Below, in pieces: positions 25,832 through 35,342 of a stretch of DNA of 64,000 bases. The first letter of the stretch is position 1. Every line of letters begins with the position of its first letter. The stretch is from Vibrio splendidus (GTDB lineage Bacteria; Pseudomonadota; Gammaproteobacteria; Enterobacterales; Vibrionaceae), in assembly GCF_003345295.1 (NCBI RefSeq), contig NZ_CP031055.1, positions 2,728,001-2,792,000 of the forward strand, written 5' to 3'. Below the pieces are notes generated by a model that saw only the letters and a list, made by a program, of their open reading frames with translations, had not been told where the DNA came from and searched no databases. The translations under genes were made by a program, and so were the position numbers.

Positions 25832-27018
25832 TGCACAATGCAGCGCTTATACCACCCGCACTTAGCCTTTATGTCCACATCCCATGGTGTGTACAAAAGT
25901 GTCCGTATTGTGATTTTAACTCTCACGCTCTCAAAGCCGAGATTCCTGAAAAAGAGTACATCGATGCACTGCTTGAGGATCTCGATACCGATATCGAAAA
26001 ATACCAACTCAATGGCGCACCTCGCCCATTGCATTCGGTCTTTATTGGTGGCGGCACGCCGAGTCTATTTTCTCCAGAAGGAATAGGTCGATTACTACAA
26101 GGTATTGAACAACGCATCCCGTTCAAACCTGAAATAGAAATCACCATGGAAGCCAACCCAGGCACCATAGAGGCTGAACGTTTCGCAGGTTACCAAAAGG
26201 CAGGCATCACACGAATCTCAGTAGGCGTACAAAGTTTTGAGCAAGAGAAACTGGAAAGGCTTGGCCGTATTCATGGTCAAGATGAAGCAGTGAATGCGGC
26301 TCATTTAGCGCATAAGATTGGATTGAACAGCTTCAACCTAGATCTAATGCACGGCTTGCCCGATCAAAGCATTGATCAGGCCCTGGCTGATTTGGACAAA
26401 GCCATCGAGCTCGATCCTCCACATTTGTCTTGGTATCAGCTAACAATAGAACCTAACACCATGTTCTATTACAAAACGCCAAAGCTACCTGACGATGATG
26501 ACCTTTGGGATATCTTCGACTTGGGCCATAAGAAGCTCGCAGACGCAGGTTATGTACAATACGAAATTTCAGGCTACAGCAAGCCGGGATATCAGTGTCA
26601 GCATAATCTCAACTACTGGCGCTTTGGTGACTACCTAGGTATTGGCTGTGGCTCTCATGGCAAGCTGAGCTTTGCAGATGGACGTATTGTTCGCACTACT
26701 AAGGTTAAACACCCTAGAGGCTACCTAGCAGCGTATCAGAACCTGGTGAAGCCCTATCTGTCGGATGAACTTGAAGTCCCTAACGAGGATCGCCCTTTTG
26801 AGTTCTTCATGAACCGCTTCAGGCTAATGGAAGCGTGTCCAAAACAAGATTTCATTGATACGACAGGGTTAGAGTTTGATTCGATTCAGCCAACGATAGA
26901 GTGGGCCAAAGAGCTCGGTTATCTTAATGAAACCGACAGCCATTGGCAGATCACTGAAAAGGGAAAACTCTTCCTAAATGATCTGCTTGAAGCGTTTATG
27001 GCTGAAGAAGACGAATAG
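25831..27018 (+). CDS. hemW: HemW (heme chaperone, radical-SAM CPO-like protein)
   Basis: A radical-SAM family protein once annotated as oxygen-independent coproporphyrinogen oxidase; HemW is now thought to bind and deliver heme rather than oxidise coproporphyrinogen. It has 395 residues. The 4Fe-4S motif is Cys20-x3-Cys24-x2-Cys27 in HIPWCVQKCPYCDFN. Further signatures are FIGGGTPSLFS, EITMEANPGT and ISVGVQSFEQEKL. It overlaps rdgB by one base and ends the operon, with a bidirectional terminator before convergent glsA. Confidence 0.95.
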   Translation: MHNAALIPPALSLYVHIPWCVQKCPYCDFNSHALKAEIPEKEYIDALLEDLDTDIEKYQLNGAPRPLHSVFIGGGTPSLFSPEGIGRLLQGIEQRIPFKPEIEITMEANPGTIEAERFAGYQKAGITRISVGVQSFEQEKLERLGRIHGQDEAVNAAHLAHKIGLNSFNLDLMHGLPDQSIDQALADLDKAIELDPPHLSWYQLTIEPNTMFYYKTPKLPDDDDLWDIFDLGHKKLADAGYVQYEISGYSKPGYQCQHNLNYWRFGDYLGIGCGSHGKLSFADGRIVRTTKVKHPRGYLAAYQNLVKPYLSDELEVPNEDRPFEFFMNRFRLMEACPKQDFIDTTGLEFDSIQPTIEWAKELGYLNETDSHWQITEKGKLFLNDLLEAFMAEEDE

Positions 27019-27035
27019 TTCGAACGCTAGAATGC

Positions 27036-27065
27036 AAAAAGCCTCCCATCACGAGAGGCTTTTTT
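27036..27065. terminator. Bidirectional terminator between hemW and glsA
   Basis: The stem AAAAAGCCTC / GAGGCTTTTT has a nine-base loop, and A and T runs on its two sides serve both convergent genes. Confidence 0.85.
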
Positions 27066-27079
27066 GTCGAGCTTAGAAC

Positions 27080-28000
27080 TTAGAAAATAGAACGACCAAT
27101 TCGCTCAGAGAGCAATTCTAAAGCCTGAGTTCCCGCCAGTGAATTACCCGACGCGTCCAGTTCTGGAGACCACACCGCGATCGTCATTTCGCCAGGAACA
27201 ATTGCAATAATCCCGCCACCGACACCAGACTTTCCGGGCATACCAACACGATAGGCAAACTCTCCCGCCCCATCATACAAACCACATGTCGCAAGCAAAG
27301 CATTCAGCTGTTTGGTTTGAACTGGCGTGATGATCTCTTTCTTGGTCTGAACCGATACACCTTTGTTCGCCAAGTAGCTAAAGGTTTTCGCCAAGTCAAC
27401 ACAGGTCATTTTAAGCGCACAAGCATGAAAGTAGTTGTTGAGTACGGGGATAACATCGTTCTCAAAATTACCAAATGAACGCATCAAATAAGCGATAGCA
27501 GCATTACGATCGCTGTGCATCATCTCAGAAGCTGCCACAACCTTGTCATACACAATATGAGTATCACCTGATAGCTGACGCACAAATTCTAATAAACGGT
27601 GTCTTGGTGCTGATAGACGGCTTTGTAATAAGTCAGCCACGACAATCGCGCCAGCATTAATAAACGGATTACGAGGGATGCCGTGCTCCATCTCAAGCTG
27701 AATCATCGAGTTAAAGGCTTGTCCTGAAGGCTCCTTGCCTACTCGCTGCCATATCTCTTCAGGCTTATACAACACCATCGCCAACGTCAGGCTTAAAGCT
27801 TTAGAGATTGATTGCACAGAAAAGGCTTCATCGGCATCGCCAGCTTGAATAACTTCACCTTCATTGGTGTATACCGCAATCGCCAGTTTCTGGTTCGATA
27901 CACGAGCCAATGCAGGAATATAATCTGCGACCTTTCCCTGACCAATTAAAGGGCGAACTTCATCTAAAATCTCGGCCAAAATAGCTTGAGTTGGTTTCAT
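27080..28000 (-). CDS. glsA: Glutaminase A
   Basis: Serine-dependent beta-lactamase-fold enzyme that hydrolyses glutamine to glutamate and ammonia. The 306 residues are typical. The catalytic Ser64-x2-Lys67 lies in FSVQSISKALSL. Other motifs are NPFINAGAIV, the NYFHACALKMTCVDLA segment and the C-terminal MPGKSGVGGGIIAIVPG. It is transcribed alone, after the trmB terminator at 28092-28121, and has its own promoter space of about 90 bp. Confidence 0.96.
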   Translation of the reverse strand: MKPTQAILAEILDEVRPLIGQGKVADYIPALARVSNQKLAIAVYTNEGEVIQAGDADEAFSVQSISKALSLTLAMVLYKPEEIWQRVGKEPSGQAFNSMIQLEMEHGIPRNPFINAGAIVVADLLQSRLSAPRHRLLEFVRQLSGDTHIVYDKVVAASEMMHSDRNAAIAYLMRSFGNFENDVIPVLNNYFHACALKMTCVDLAKTFSYLANKGVSVQTKKEIITPVQTKQLNALLATCGLYDGAGEFAYRVGMPGKSGVGGGIIAIVPGEMTIAVWSPELDASGNSLAGTQALELLSERIGRSIF

Positions 28001-28091
28001 GTGTGCTTACTTCTTTATTGTTATTTTTGTAGGGAGTGTGACATTACTTTCTGTCCTTAAACCTTTATCGCAATAAAAGCCTAAGGACAAA

Positions 28092-28121
28092 AAAGCCAAC
28101 ATTACAATAATGTTGGCTTTA
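28092..28121 (-). terminator. Terminator after trmB
   Basis: A perfect 12-bp stem (AAAGCCAACATT / AATGTTGGCTTT) with a five-base loop, followed on the reverse strand by TTTTTT-type sequence, lies about 70 bp past the trmB stop. Confidence 0.85.
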
Positions 28122-28188
28122 ATCAATCCCATAAAGTGTAGGGTTTAAATCCTAAGTCGGATTCACCTTCACTTAATTTGATTCAGAA

Positions 28189-28908
28189 TTACTTAGTACG
28201 CTTGAACTTAATGTCCCAAACACCATGACCTAAGCGGTGGCCACGCGCTTCAAACTTAGTCAATGGACGCTCGTCTGGACGAGGAATGTAATCCCCATCT
28301 TCAGCGATATTCTTGAAGCCTGGAGCTACGTTCATCACTTCAATCATATGTTCTGCGTAGTTTTCCCAGTCTGTTGCCATGTGGAAAATACCAGTATCAA
28401 GTTGCAGCTTACCGCGAACCATCTCTGCAAACTCAGCCTTAACAATACGACGTTTGTGGTGACGAGCTTTATGCCATGGGTCAGGGAAGAACAGTTGCAG
28501 TGTATGCAGGCTGCTGTCTGGGATCATGTGTTCAAATACTTCAACTGCATCATGACACATTACACGCAGGTTAGTTACGCCAGCATCGCGAGCTGTACCT
28601 AAACACGCACCAACACCTGGGCTGTGAACTTCAATACCTAAGAAATTTTTCTCAGGTGCGTTCTTTGCCATTTCAACTAGTGATGCACCCATACCGAAGC
28701 CAATTTCTAGTACAACAGGGTTGTCGTTGCCAAACACTTCTTTCCAATTAAGAAGTTCTGGATTGTAGTCGATACCCATTGTTGGCCAACATTCGTTCAT
28801 CGCGTTTTCTTGGCCTTTTGTTAAGCGGCCTTCGCGGCGAACAAAACTACGGATCTTACGAACCAGTTTGCCGTCTTCAGTATATTCGTTAGTGGTCACT
28901 TCACTCAT
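28189..28908 (-). CDS. trmB: tRNA (guanine-N7-)-methyltransferase
   Basis: SAM-dependent enzyme that makes m7G46 in the variable loop of many tRNAs. The protein has 239 residues from ATG 28908 (MSEVTTNEY); an upstream ATG six codons earlier lacks a better ribosome site. The Rossmann SAM loop is VVLEIGFGMGASLVEMA, then FLGIEVHSPGVG, and the TrmB signature TLQLFFPDPWHKARHHKRR, which binds tRNA. The C-terminus has TKFEARGHRLGHGVWD. Divergent from mutY across about 165 bp, as in E. coli. Confidence 0.97.
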   Translation of the reverse strand: MSEVTTNEYTEDGKLVRKIRSFVRREGRLTKGQENAMNECWPTMGIDYNPELLNWKEVFGNDNPVVLEIGFGMGASLVEMAKNAPEKNFLGIEVHSPGVGACLGTARDAGVTNLRVMCHDAVEVFEHMIPDSSLHTLQLFFPDPWHKARHHKRRIVKAEFAEMVRGKLQLDTGIFHMATDWENYAEHMIEVMNVAPGFKNIAEDGDYIPRPDERPLTKFEARGHRLGHGVWDIKFKRTK

Positions 28909-29073
28909 TGATTTTTGCCTGCACATTGATTAATCAAAGCGGGGATTATCCAAAGAATTGCCTCCGGTGCAAGTCTTTCCGTGGATAAATTCCCACACAA
29001 TTTGTCTGTTTTACATCCAACCGTAAGTGTGGTGCAATTTCACTCCTAATAATAGCAAAGCATAGAGCATGTC

Positions 29074-30135
29074 GTGACTCCTTTCGCAACCGCCATATTA
29101 AAGTGGTATGACGCCTTTGGGCGTAAAGAATTACCTTGGCAACAAAACAAAACCGCCTACACCGTTTGGTTATCTGAAATCATGCTTCAGCAGACTCAAG
29201 TCGCCACGGTGATTCCATATTACCAGCGCTTCTTAGAACGCTTTCCAACGGTGATTGACCTAGCGAATGCCGAGCAAGATGAAGTGCTGCACTTATGGAC
29301 AGGGCTTGGCTATTACGCGCGAGCTCGTAACTTGCACAAGGCTGCCAAGATTGTTGCCGAGCAATACGGTGGTGAATTTCCGCTTTCTATCGAAGAAATG
29401 AACGCACTACCGGGTATTGGGCGCTCTACTGCCGCTGCAGTGCTGTCCTCTGTGCATAAACTTCCTCATGCAATTCTTGATGGCAACGTCAAACGCACCT
29501 TGGCGAGAAGCTTTGCAGTAGAAGGTTGGCCGGGGCAAAAGAAAGTTGAAAATCAGCTGTGGGAACACGCAGAAGCACACACCCCCAACCAAGATGTTGA
29601 TAAGTACAATCAAGCCATGATGGATATGGGTGCGATGGTTTGTACCCGTAGCAAGCCTAAATGTACCTTATGCCCGATTGAAAACATGTGTGAAGCTAAG
29701 AAGCTCGATAAACAGCTCGATTTCCCTGGTAAGAAGCCTAAGAAAGAAAAGCCAATAAAAGAAACATGGTTTGTGATTCTGTACCACAACAATCAAGTAT
29801 GGCTCGAACAACGCCCTCAATCTGGTATCTGGGGAGGGTTATTCTGTTTCCCTCAAAATGAAAACGCAGAGATCGAACATCAATTAGATCTTCGTTCGAT
29901 CAAAGACAATGAAACCGATTCGATCAAGACTATGATTGCGTTTCGACATACTTTCAGCCACTACCACTTAGATATCACGCCTGTATTAGTAAAATTAGAT
30001 AAACAACCAGATTTGATAATGGAAGGGACTAAAGGTCTCTGGTATAACTTATCAAAACCGGAAGAAATTGGCCTAGCCGCTCCTGTAAAGCAGCTTATTG
30101 AGAGCCTACCCTTTGAACTGAACGACGACGTTTGA
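29074..30135 (+). CDS. mutY: A/G-specific adenine glycosylase MutY
   Basis: Base-excision repair glycosylase removing A mispaired with 8-oxoguanine. It has 353 residues, started at a GTG (29074) with no strong ribosome site. The conserved Glu35 lies in SEIMLQQTQVATVIPYY; the helix-hairpin-helix is ALPGIGRSTAAAVLS, and the catalytic Asp is in AILDGNVKRTLAR. The 4Fe-4S cluster ligands are in CTRSKPKCTLCPIENMC (C-x6-C-x2-C-x5-C). The C-terminal Nudix-like 8-oxoG reader domain contains FRHTFSHYHLDI. Followed by yggX and mltC, the standard order. Confidence 0.97.
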   Translation: MTPFATAILKWYDAFGRKELPWQQNKTAYTVWLSEIMLQQTQVATVIPYYQRFLERFPTVIDLANAEQDEVLHLWTGLGYYARARNLHKAAKIVAEQYGGEFPLSIEEMNALPGIGRSTAAAVLSSVHKLPHAILDGNVKRTLARSFAVEGWPGQKKVENQLWEHAEAHTPNQDVDKYNQAMMDMGAMVCTRSKPKCTLCPIENMCEAKKLDKQLDFPGKKPKKEKPIKETWFVILYHNNQVWLEQRPQSGIWGGLFCFPQNENAEIEHQLDLRSIKDNETDSIKTMIAFRHTFSHYHLDITPVLVKLDKQPDLIMEGTKGLWYNLSKPEEIGLAAPVKQLIESLPFELNDDV

Positions 30136-30163
30136 ATCAACGAACGCGATAAGAGGAACCACT

Positions 30164-30436
30164 ATGAGCCGCACTGTATTTTGTGCTCGCCTTCAAAAAG
30201 ATGCTGAAGGCCTAGATTTTCAACTTTACCCAGGTGACTTAGGTAAGCGTATCTTTGACAACATCTCTAAAGAAGCTTGGGGACAATGGCAAAGCAAGCA
30301 AACCATGCTTATCAATGAGAAGAAGCTAAACATGATGGATCCTGAACATCGTAAACTTCTTGAAACTGAGATGGTTAACTTCCTTTTCGAAGGTAAAGAT
30401 GTCGTTATTGATGGCTACACTCCACCAAGCGAATAA
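30164..30436 (+). CDS. yggX: Fe(2+)-trafficking protein YggX
   Basis: A 90-residue small protein linked to iron handling and protection of Fe-S clusters from oxidants. It matches the family from MSRTVFCARLQKDAEGLDFQ, which holds the single conserved Cys7, through ISKEAWGQWQSKQTMLINE and the C-terminal YTPPSE. AGAGGAACC upstream is a strong ribosome site. It lies 28 bp after mutY, which carries an Fe-S cluster, and is likely co-transcribed with it. Confidence 0.97.
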   Translation: MSRTVFCARLQKDAEGLDFQLYPGDLGKRIFDNISKEAWGQWQSKQTMLINEKKLNMMDPEHRKLLETEMVNFLFEGKDVVIDGYTPPSE

Positions 30437-30458
30437 GACATTTATTTAAGCAAATTTT

Positions 30459-30493
30459 AATGACATCATGGTTAACGCTGCGATGTCATTTTT
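30459..30493 (+). terminator. Terminator between yggX and mltC
   Basis: The stem AATGACATC / GATGTCATT has a wide loop of about 14 bases followed by five T; the long loop makes it moderate in strength. It may only attenuate transcription into mltC. Confidence 0.65.
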
Positions 30494-30505
30494 GTATGAG
30501 GAACT

Positions 30506-31639
30506 ATGAAAAAGCTAAGTTACTTCCTAACAGCCATGTTGTTAACTGGCTGCAGTCGTGAATTTGTCGAAAGCATTTATGATGTTAATTACGAACCAAC
30601 CAACCGATTTGTCAGTAATTTAGCGGAGCTACCCGGTCAATTTGAAAAAGACACAGGGGCGTTAGATTCTTTAATTAATAGCTTTTCTGGCAATATCCAA
30701 AAACGTTGGGGCAGCAGTGAAGTAAAGATGGCGGGTAAGAGTAACTATGTGAAATACATAGATAATTACTTGAGCCGTTCGGAAGTAAACTTTAGCCAAG
30801 GTCTAATCACAGTTGAAACCGTATCCTCAACTGATCCTAAAAAGCACCTCAAAAATGCAATAATGACGACACTTTTAACGCCAGATGATCCTGCAAATGT
30901 CGATCTGTTCTCTTCCAAAAGCATCAAGTTAGAAGGTCAGCCTTTCCTCTATAACCAAGTCGTTGATCAGGATAAGAAGCCAATCCAATGGACATGGCGC
31001 GCTAATAAGTTTGCTGATTACCTGATCGCCAATAACTTAAAAACTAAGGAAGTCGACTTTAAAAAAGCGTATTACGTCGAAATTCCAATGGTGGCCGATC
31101 ACGCCAGCAAACGAAGCTATAAGTACGCAGATATCGTTCGTCGCGCATCTCAACGTTATGACATTCCTGAAGACTTGATTTACGCGATCATCAAAACAGA
31201 AAGCAGTTTTAACCCATACGCTGTAAGTTGGGCGAATGCCTATGGACTTATGCAGGTAGTCCCAAAAACCGCAGGTCGAGATGTCTTTAAGCTTGTCAAA
31301 AAGAAACCAGGAGAGCCGAGTCCTGAGTACTTATTCAATCCAGAAAACAACATTGATGCAGGCACTGCGTACTTTTACATCCTTAAAAATCGTTATTTGA
31401 AGGACGTGCAACACCCAACCACACTCGAATACAGCATGATCTCAGCATACAACGGTGGCACTGGTGGGGTACTCAATACCTTCAGTAAGGACAGAAAGCG
31501 GGCAATGCGTGACTTAAACTCATTGCAACCTAGTCAAGCTTACTGGGCACTGACAAAGAAACACCCAAACAAAGAGTCGCGTCGATACTTAGAAAAAGTA
31601 ACAAAATTCAAGAAAGATTTTAACCAAGGTAAAACGTAA
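30506..31639 (+). CDS. mltC: Membrane-bound lytic murein transglycosylase C
   Basis: Outer-membrane lipoprotein that cleaves peptidoglycan glycan strands, forming 1,6-anhydro ends. It has 377 residues. The signal MKKLSYFLTAMLLTGC ends in the lipobox with lipidated Cys16. The N-terminal domain is family specific; the C-terminal SLT domain starts near residue 205, with catalytic Glu232 in IIKTESSFNPYAV, then WANAYGLMQVVP, NIDAGTAYFYILK and YSMISAYNGGTGGV. GAGGAAC precedes the ATG. It ends the mutY-yggX-mltC cluster. An imperfect A8-loop-T8 hairpin at 31656-31683 may be its terminator. Confidence 0.96.
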   Translation: MKKLSYFLTAMLLTGCSREFVESIYDVNYEPTNRFVSNLAELPGQFEKDTGALDSLINSFSGNIQKRWGSSEVKMAGKSNYVKYIDNYLSRSEVNFSQGLITVETVSSTDPKKHLKNAIMTTLLTPDDPANVDLFSSKSIKLEGQPFLYNQVVDQDKKPIQWTWRANKFADYLIANNLKTKEVDFKKAYYVEIPMVADHASKRSYKYADIVRRASQRYDIPEDLIYAIIKTESSFNPYAVSWANAYGLMQVVPKTAGRDVFKLVKKKPGEPSPEYLFNPENNIDAGTAYFYILKNRYLKDVQHPTTLEYSMISAYNGGTGGVLNTFSKDRKRAMRDLNSLQPSQAYWALTKKHPNKESRRYLEKVTKFKKDFNQGKT

Positions 31640-31702
31640 GCCTCACTTTTGAATAAAAAAACAACTAACGAACGTTTTTTTTAATTATTTTCAAAAAAGG
31701 TG

Positions 31703-31731
31703 TTGACGGTTATGCAGAAAATCCGTTTAAT
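31703..31731 (+). promoter_or_regulatory. Promoter of tRNA cluster 1
   Basis: TTGACG (31703-31708), a 17-bp spacer, and TTTAAT (31726-31731), followed by the GC-rich stretch GCGCTCCG before the first tRNA at 31743. This is a classic sigma70 stable-RNA promoter with a stringent-type discriminator. The same layout occurs before tRNA cluster 2. Confidence 0.85.
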
Positions 31732-31742
31732 AGCGCTCCGTT

Positions 31743-31818
31743 GCCCGGATAGCTCAGTCGGTAGAGCAGAGGATTGAAAATCCTCGTGTCGGTGGTTCGA
31801 TTCCGCCTCCGGGCACCA
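31743..31818 (+). tRNA. tRNA-Phe(GAA), type A
   Basis: A 76-nt cloverleaf with encoded CCA. The acceptor stem is GCCCGGA / TCCGGGC, the anticodon loop TTGAAAA, and the T arm GGTTCGATT. First gene of cluster 1. Confidence 0.97.
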
Positions 31819-31892
31819 CAATTTGATTTGTTGGTGTCATTACTCTTTAACAGGGAGTAGCAACACGAATAAAAGCATAAAGAATTTAGTGT

Positions 31893-31968
<76 letters not shown>

Positions 31969-31975
31969 TTCTTTT

Positions 31976-32051
31976 GCCTCGATAGCTCAGTCGGTAGAGC
32001 AGCGGATTGAAAATCCGCGTGTCGGTGGTTCGATTCCGCCTCGAGGCACCA
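31976..32051 (+). tRNA. tRNA-Phe(GAA), type B
   Basis: 76 nt with CCA. The acceptor GCCTCGA / TCGAGGC and the anticodon stem GCGGA / TCCGC differ from type A only by compensated pairs; the anticodon loop is the same. Confidence 0.97.
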
Positions 32052-32107
32052 TTATTTGGTACTTAACAAATAATGGTCTTTATAGACCTGATGTTGAGAC
32101 AAGTAAT

Positions 32108-32183
32108 TCCCCTTTAGTTCAGTTGGTAGAACGGCGGACTGTTAATCCGTATGTCGCAAGTTCAAGTCTTGCAAGGGGAGCCA
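32108..32183 (+). tRNA. tRNA-Asn(GTT)
   Basis: 76 nt with CCA; acceptor TCCCCTT / AAGGGGA, anticodon loop CTGTTAA. Confidence 0.97.
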
Positions 32184-32253
32184 TTTTAAAGAACTTCATT
32201 TTATATGAGGTTTTAATTAGAGAGTTTACTCTCTAAAGCAAAGAATTTAGTGT

Positions 32254-32329
<76 letters not shown>

Positions 32330-32336
32330 TTCTTTT

Positions 32337-32412
32337 GCCTCGATAGCTCAGTCGGTAGAGCAGCGGATTGAAAATCCGCGTGTCGGTGGTTCGATTCCGC
32401 CTCGAGGCACCA
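32337..32412 (+). tRNA. tRNA-Phe(GAA), type B, second copy
   Basis: Identical to the gene at 31976, 361 bp downstream. Confidence 0.97.
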
Positions 32413-32468
32413 TTATTTGGTACTTAACAAATAATGGTCTTTATAGACCTGATGTTAAGACAAGTAAT

Positions 32469-32544
32469 TCCCCTTTAGTTCAGTTGGTAGAACGGCGGAC
32501 TGTTAATCCGTATGTCGCAAGTTCAAGTCTTGCAAGGGGAGCCA
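32469..32544 (+). tRNA. tRNA-Asn(GTT), second copy
   Basis: Identical to the gene at 32108; last gene of cluster 1. Confidence 0.97.
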
Positions 32545-32552
32545 CATTCAAG

Positions 32553-32582
32553 AAAGCCAAGTCGAAAGACTTGGCTTTTTTT
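32553..32582 (+). terminator. Terminator of tRNA cluster 1
   Basis: The stem AAAGCCAAGTC / GACTTGGCTTT has a GAAA tetraloop and a run of T, 9 bp after the last tRNA. The following 338 bp to the chemoreceptor gene contain no gene I can support, only its presumed promoter. Confidence 0.92.
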
Positions 32583-32920
32583 CGTTTGAGCAAAAGCTAA
32601 CTCTATTCAGTATTGCCGCCAGCTCAACATCAAGCCCTGATCACCCCCATAAAGTTAAAGCATTTCCTATCTCGACAGTACCCATCCTTGAATTCGTTCA
32701 AACCCTCTCGATACAAACTAAACCACCTCTGAAATTAAGCACCTTTAGCCGCGTATCGTCACATGAAAATAAACAGCATGGCAAGCTGTTACTTTTTTTG
32801 CTTCGTAAATTTAATCTCCATCATGTTTTGATATCTTTCTGATATCTGCTCTACACGACTTAGATTAAGATTCGATAAATTATATCTAATACTAATTATT
32901 GAATCGCTACGCAGGAAAAT

Positions 32921-34546
32921 ATGAAATTAAAAACGCAAGCTTACTTATTATCGGGCATCATCTTGATCGCTCTGCTGGCGCTAACTGCTACTGGTTTATG
33001 GACCTTGAGAGTCGCTAGTAACATGGACAACAAAGCTCGTGTGACAGAGCTATTTAAGAGCGCATACAGCATTCTTACTGAAGTCGAAAAAATGGCTATT
33101 GATGGCACTCTAGAAGAGCAACAGGCCAAACAACTTGCTACTCGCCTACTACGTAACAACATTTATAAAGACAATGAATACGTTTATGTTGCGGATGAAA
33201 ACATGACGTTTGTTGCTACACCTCTAGATCCACAACTACACGGAACTAGCTTTAATGATTTTAGAGACGGTGATGGAAACAGTGTTGGCCAACTCATTCA
33301 ACGAGTACTTGGCAATCGCACTGGCCAGATCATTGAGTACACCTGGACACAAAAGCTTCCAGACGGAACGATTGAAGAAAAACTGTCTATTGCAGAGAAG
33401 ACCCCGCATTGGGGTTGGGTTGTCGGCACAGGTATCGGCTTCAATGAAGTTAACGCGCGTTTCTGGTCAACGGCTCAATGGCAATTGTTTCTATGTGTCG
33501 TGATTGCTGGCCTTATTTTATCAAGCCTAATTGTATCCATTAAACGCATGTTAACGCTTCTTGGCGGCGAGCCTAAAGATGTAAGAGAAGCAGTACAAGC
33601 AGTCGCAGAAGGCCGTATTCAAACCTCTTTCGAGACTCAGGCGATAAACGGCAGTATTTATCATGCCGTGCAACAAATGAGTAAGTCGTTAGCCGAGCTG
33701 GTCTCAAACCTTAATGCATCAATGCTGGCATTAAGGGGCGAACTGCAGCGCGTAGAAGATCGTGCTGGGGCAATTGCTCAGCTAACAGAAACACAACAGC
33801 AATCAACAGAGATGATCGCAACAGCAATGACCGAGATGGCCTCTTCAGCCAACAATGTTGCTGATTCAGCGGGTGATACTGCGCGTAATACTGACGAAGC
33901 TGATAAACAGAGCCAACATACGCAGCAGTTAATTCACAACACGGTAGATAACATTCAAGGTCTAGCAGGCCAACTAGGAACGGCCAGTGAAGCCGTCGCT
34001 AACCTAGATAGCGATGTACATAACATCGTTAAGGTCTTAGACGTCATCGGTGATATTGCAGAACAAACTAACCTTCTAGCGCTAAATGCGGCAATTGAAG
34101 CTGCGCGCGCTGGTGAACAAGGCCGCGGATTTGCGGTTGTGGCTGATGAGGTTCGTAACCTTGCAGGTCGAACACAATCAAGCACGAAAGAAATCCAACT
34201 AATGATCAATAACCTTCAAGAAGGCTCTCGTAACGCAATAAAAACTATGGAAGTGTGTGCGACGACCAGTGAAAGCACCGTAACAGAGTCCCAGAATGCC
34301 TCTGAAGCTCTACAACAGATTGTTATCGCATTAGAGTCTATTTCATCGATGAGTCATCAAATCGCGACAGCCGCCGCTGAGCAGACTCAGGTGAGTGACG
34401 ATATTTCGAAGCGTATCAATATGATCGAAGAAAGTGGCAACCAACTGAGTAATGTGGTGACAGAAAGTCATAACAGCACTCAAACTCTCGCCTCCCTTTC
34501 TAACGAATTAGAAGCTTGGGTTAATAGGTTTGAAGTAAAACACTAA
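32921..34546 (+). CDS. Methyl-accepting chemotaxis protein with Cache sensor
   Basis: A 541-residue chemoreceptor. TM1 spans about residues 7-29 and TM2 about 188-207; between them is a periplasmic single Cache (sCache_2) domain with NNIYKDNEYVYVADENMTFVATP and WGWVVGTGIGFNEVNARF, typical of small-molecule (for example carboxylate) sensors. A HAMP-like stretch follows TM2 (LLGGEPKDVREAVQAVAEGRI). The long helical signalling domain has its tip at about 375-412 (DIAEQTNLLALNAAIEAARA, then GRGFAVVADEVRNLAGR), which binds CheA/CheW. There is no C-terminal CheR pentapeptide. It has its own terminator and lies between two tRNA clusters. The ligand cannot be deduced. Confidence 0.96.
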   Translation: MKLKTQAYLLSGIILIALLALTATGLWTLRVASNMDNKARVTELFKSAYSILTEVEKMAIDGTLEEQQAKQLATRLLRNNIYKDNEYVYVADENMTFVATPLDPQLHGTSFNDFRDGDGNSVGQLIQRVLGNRTGQIIEYTWTQKLPDGTIEEKLSIAEKTPHWGWVVGTGIGFNEVNARFWSTAQWQLFLCVVIAGLILSSLIVSIKRMLTLLGGEPKDVREAVQAVAEGRIQTSFETQAINGSIYHAVQQMSKSLAELVSNLNASMLALRGELQRVEDRAGAIAQLTETQQQSTEMIATAMTEMASSANNVADSAGDTARNTDEADKQSQHTQQLIHNTVDNIQGLAGQLGTASEAVANLDSDVHNIVKVLDVIGDIAEQTNLLALNAAIEAARAGEQGRGFAVVADEVRNLAGRTQSSTKEIQLMINNLQEGSRNAIKTMEVCATTSESTVTESQNASEALQQIVIALESISSMSHQIATAAAEQTQVSDDISKRINMIEESGNQLSNVVTESHNSTQTLASLSNELEAWVNRFEVKH

Positions 34547-34570
34547 ACTCTCGAGTAAATTCTTAAATAC

Positions 34571-34600
34571 AAAAGCACGTTTTCATACGTGCTTTTTTTG
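34571..34600 (+). terminator. Terminator after the chemoreceptor gene
   Basis: The stem AAAAGCACGT / ACGTGCTTTT has a six-base loop followed by further T. Confidence 0.88.
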
Positions 34601-34742
34601 TTTCGGTGCCTATTCCGTCCAGTTAACCGTAGTTTCAGTATCTTTTAGAGCATGCTAGACCTAGGTTTTTAGCCCCAAACGAACAAAAACAATCCACTAA
34701 GTATAGAAAAACATCAAACGATACTTTTTTTGCAATTTAATG

Positions 34743-34771
34743 TTGACCCAGAACGCGAAAACACGTTTAAT
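34743..34771 (+). promoter_or_regulatory. Promoter of tRNA cluster 2
   Basis: TTGACC (34743-34748), 17-bp spacer, TTTAAT (34766-34771), 10 bp before the first tRNA. It has the same boxes and spacing as the cluster 1 promoter apart from one base in the -35 box. Confidence 0.85.
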
Positions 34772-34781
34772 ACACCTCGTC

Positions 34782-34857
34782 GCCCGGATAGCTCAGTCGG
34801 TAGAGCAGAGGATTGAAAATCCTCGTGTCGGTGGTTCGATTCCGCCTCCGGGCACCA
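34782..34857 (+). tRNA. tRNA-Phe(GAA), type A
   Basis: Identical to the tRNA at 31743, with encoded CCA; first gene of cluster 2. Confidence 0.97.
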
Positions 34858-34913
34858 CAATTTATTTGTTGGTGTCCTAGACAACAACAGTAAAGCACAA
34901 AGAAATATTATGT

Positions 34914-34989
<76 letters not shown>

Positions 34990-35013
34990 TTTCTTTAAAG
35001 CTTTAAGAATAAT

Positions 35014-35089
35014 TCCCCTTTAGTTCAGTTGGTAGAACGGCGGACTGTTAATCCGTATGTCGCAAGTTCAAGTCTTGCAAGGGGAGCCA
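35014..35089 (+). tRNA. tRNA-Asn(GTT)
   Basis: Identical to the cluster 1 Asn genes. Confidence 0.97.
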
Positions 35090-35125
35090 AGTTAATCATC
35101 AAGCATAAGCTTTTTGATTCATGAT

Positions 35126-35201
<76 letters not shown>

Positions 35202-35230
35202 TTCTCTTGATTAGAGACTAAACAATCAAT

Positions 35231-35306
35231 TCCCCTTTAGTTCAGTTGGTAGAACGGCGGACTGTTAATCCGTATGTCGCAAGTTCAAGTCTTGCAAGGG
35301 GAGCCA
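35231..35306 (+). tRNA. tRNA-Asn(GTT)
   Basis: Identical to the other Asn genes; last of cluster 2. Confidence 0.97.
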
Positions 35307-35311
35307 ATTAG

Positions 35312-35342
35312 AAAAGGCCGCATCATTGATGCGGCCTTTTTG
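35312..35342 (+). terminator. Terminator of tRNA cluster 2
   Basis: The stem AAAAGGCCGCATC / GATGCGGCCTTTT has a short loop and terminal T run. The next 310 bp to the DUF2391 gene show no gene I can support. Confidence 0.92.
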